From the NCBI GenBank assembly GCA_052386975.1, contig JBQTJQ010000076.1, forward strand, positions 1-18,391: a stretch of 18,391 nt of DNA, read 5' to 3'. The notes beneath the pieces are model-generated. The model was not told where the DNA came from. It saw nothing but the letters and a program-made list of their open reading frames with translations, and made no database searches. This stretch comes from JACPFV01 sp052386975. Lineage in GTDB: Bacteria > Pseudomonadota > Gammaproteobacteria > Nevskiales > Nevskiaceae. This document shows, piece by piece, positions 17,240 through 18,391 of the stretch (positions are counted from its first letter, which is position 1; each line of letters begins with the position of its first letter). The translations under genes and the position numbers were made by a program.

Positions 17240-18391
17240 TTCCAGTTGTACGCGCAGTCAGCCGGGTCCATCGGCACGCGCTGCTTCACCTCGCGCGCCC
17301 GGTCCGTCTCGGCGTAGATCCAGTTCGAGATCGACTCGATCGCCGCCGCCTCGTACACGCCGCGCGGCGGCGCATCCACGATCTTCACGTCCTGCACCCG
17401 CCCGCTCGCCAGCACCACGAACACCGCCTCGACCCAGCCCTTGATCTTCTGCCGGCACGCCCACTCCGGCATCTGCGGCCGCGCGGTGGACAGCGGAATC
17501 AGCGTCTCGCCCTTGAAGCCCTGGCCGCGTCCCGCGCTGCCGCGGGCGAAGCCGCCGAAAGCGCCGGACAGCGAGCTCGACGCGAGCCGCACCGGCAGCT
17601 GGATGCTCGACGCCGGCATGGCTGCCGGCGGCGTCAGGGCCGGAAGCGCCGGCGCGTCCGGCGCCACCATCGCCGGCGGCGGCGCGGGCGGCTCGAGCTC
17701 CGGCGCCGGCGGCTCGTTGCCCGCATCGGCCTGCTCGCCGACCAGCGTGATCGTGGCGACCTGGTCCTCCGCCGCCGACGGCTCGCCGGGTCGCCACAGC
17801 AGCAAATGCACCAGCGCGAACGCCACCAGCACCCCCGCGACGACGCCGACGCTCTGTTCGTCGAGGATCAGCCGCGAGCGCAGCCAGAGCGACTGCGCCA
17901 GCGCGAGCGCGATCGCCAGCAACAGCACCGCCGCGATGAAAACCCCGCCGACGCCGCTGTGCCACAGCCGCTCGAACAGCCCGGGCCGGTTGGCTTCGGC
18001 CAGCAGCAGCGCGCCGCGCGAAGGGTCGAGCAGCATCGTCGGGGTTGAACCTGCCTCGAAAGCCGCGGCGATGCGCCGGTAGCTCCGCGAAGGCTGGCGC
18101 TCCATCTCGGCGAGGCGCGTGCCGCCGCCCTGCAGCCGCAGGAACTCGCCGCCGGCCACGGCCGCGAACACGCCGGCGCGCAGCACGTCGCGCCGCAGCT
18201 CGCCGTCAGGCGTGGCAATCCCCGCATTGAAGCGCACCACCGCGCCGGATTGTTCGATATCGAAGCGCAGGGCCTGCCAGATCTGCTCGAGCTCGGCGGT
18301 TCCGGGCCGGGTCGCGCCCGCGGCGAGCGGCGCCAGCGCCGCCATGCGGTCGGGGAACTGCGCGGTGACCAGCGAGGACTGGGCGGTGTCG
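17236..18391 (-). CDS. TtpC/ExbB N-terminal region fused to TonB, 5' end outside window
   Basis: The frame is open to the window edge, so the gene is partial at its start; numbering below counts from the internal Met at 18345. Upstream residues SSLVTAQFPDRM and then ELEQIWQALRFDIEQSGAVV, MERQPSRSYR and LLDPSRGALL resemble the periplasmic N-terminal region of TtpC-type ExbB homologs (TonB2 systems). The family's first membrane helix follows (about 132-154, GGVFIAAVLLLAIALALAQS). Instead of the ExbB channel core, a 10-12 residue loop leads to a second helix (about 166-184, VVAGVLVAFALVHLLLW, with His180), a Pro-rich spacer (211-245) and a TonB C-terminal domain (about 275-369: ETLIPLSTARPQMP, IKGWVEAVFVVLASGRVQDV). 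The topology is consistent: periplasm, in, out, periplasm. Ferric-siderophore or similar outer-membrane transport is the usual role of TonB. Confidence 0.8.
   Translation of the reverse strand, partial: DTAQSSLVTAQFPDRMAALAPLAAGATRPGTAELEQIWQALRFDIEQSGAVVRFNAGIATPDGELRRDVLRAGVFAAVAGGEFLRLQGGGTRLAEMERQPSRSYRRIAAAFEAGSTPTMLLDPSRGALLLAEANRPGLFERLWHSGVGGVFIAAVLLLAIALALAQSLWLRSRLILDEQSVGVVAGVLVAFALVHLLLWRPGEPSAAEDQVATITLVGEQADAGNEPPAPELEPPAPPPAMVAPDAPALPALTPPAAMPASSIQLPVRLASSSLSGAFGGFARGSAGRGQGFKGETLIPLSTARPQMPEWACRQKIKGWVEAVFVVLASGRVQDVKIVDAPPRGVYEAAAIESISNWIYAETDRAREVKQRVPMDPADCAYNWK

Overview
This is a GC-rich, gene-dense proteobacterial chromosome segment with long shadow reading frames on both strands. 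A large NAD-dependent glutamate dehydrogenase, MutS with a clamp-binding tail, and DUF2970, DUF2834 and DUF1329 proteins together point to a high-GC beta- or gammaproteobacterium. Nothing in the window fixes the genus. I saw no rRNA, tRNA, CRISPR array, phage gene or transposase.

Layout, left to right. Positions 1-3198 (minus) hold the N-terminal two thirds of the glutamate dehydrogenase. A short intergenic region with a perfect 17-bp palindrome separates it from a divergent membrane diguanylate cyclase (3345-5213, plus), which is followed closely by mutS (5241-7826, plus). A minus-strand run then reads AarF/ABC1-type kinase (10515-9145), DUF2505 protein (9111-8620), DUF2970 protein (8592-8380) and an HExxH lipoprotein (8373-7855). 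A small DUF6918-like gene (10545-10982) diverges from the kinase. A PhzF-like isomerase gene (11770-10991), then a two-gene unit of alpha/beta hydrolase and XRE/MmyB regulator (13542-11849), follow on the minus strand. A small DUF2834 membrane protein (13676-13987, plus) converges on and overlaps the last unit.

The right end (18391-13962, minus) is the most unusual part. It has three genes joined by ATGA stop/start overlaps. The first is a partial protein that joins the periplasmic N-terminal part and first membrane helix of a TtpC/ExbB-like protein to a complete TonB. The second joins a TonB-operon-type TPR protein to a DUF1329 domain. The third is a PP2C-type phosphatase. This looks like a condensed TonB2-type energy-transduction locus in which components normally on separate genes are joined, with no exbB or exbD between them.

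Three classes of small palindromic repeat pervade the window. GTAG-headed REP-like hairpins sit at gene ends, where their TAG is used as the stop codon of four different genes. GGGGACAGTCCCC/GGGGTCAGACC-type inverted pairs occur twice, once in frame inside the kinase gene. A 155-bp element with 24-bp terminal inverted repeats lies inside the signal-peptide region of the TPR-DUF1329 gene and is translated in frame. No stretch above about 150 bp lacks a gene.
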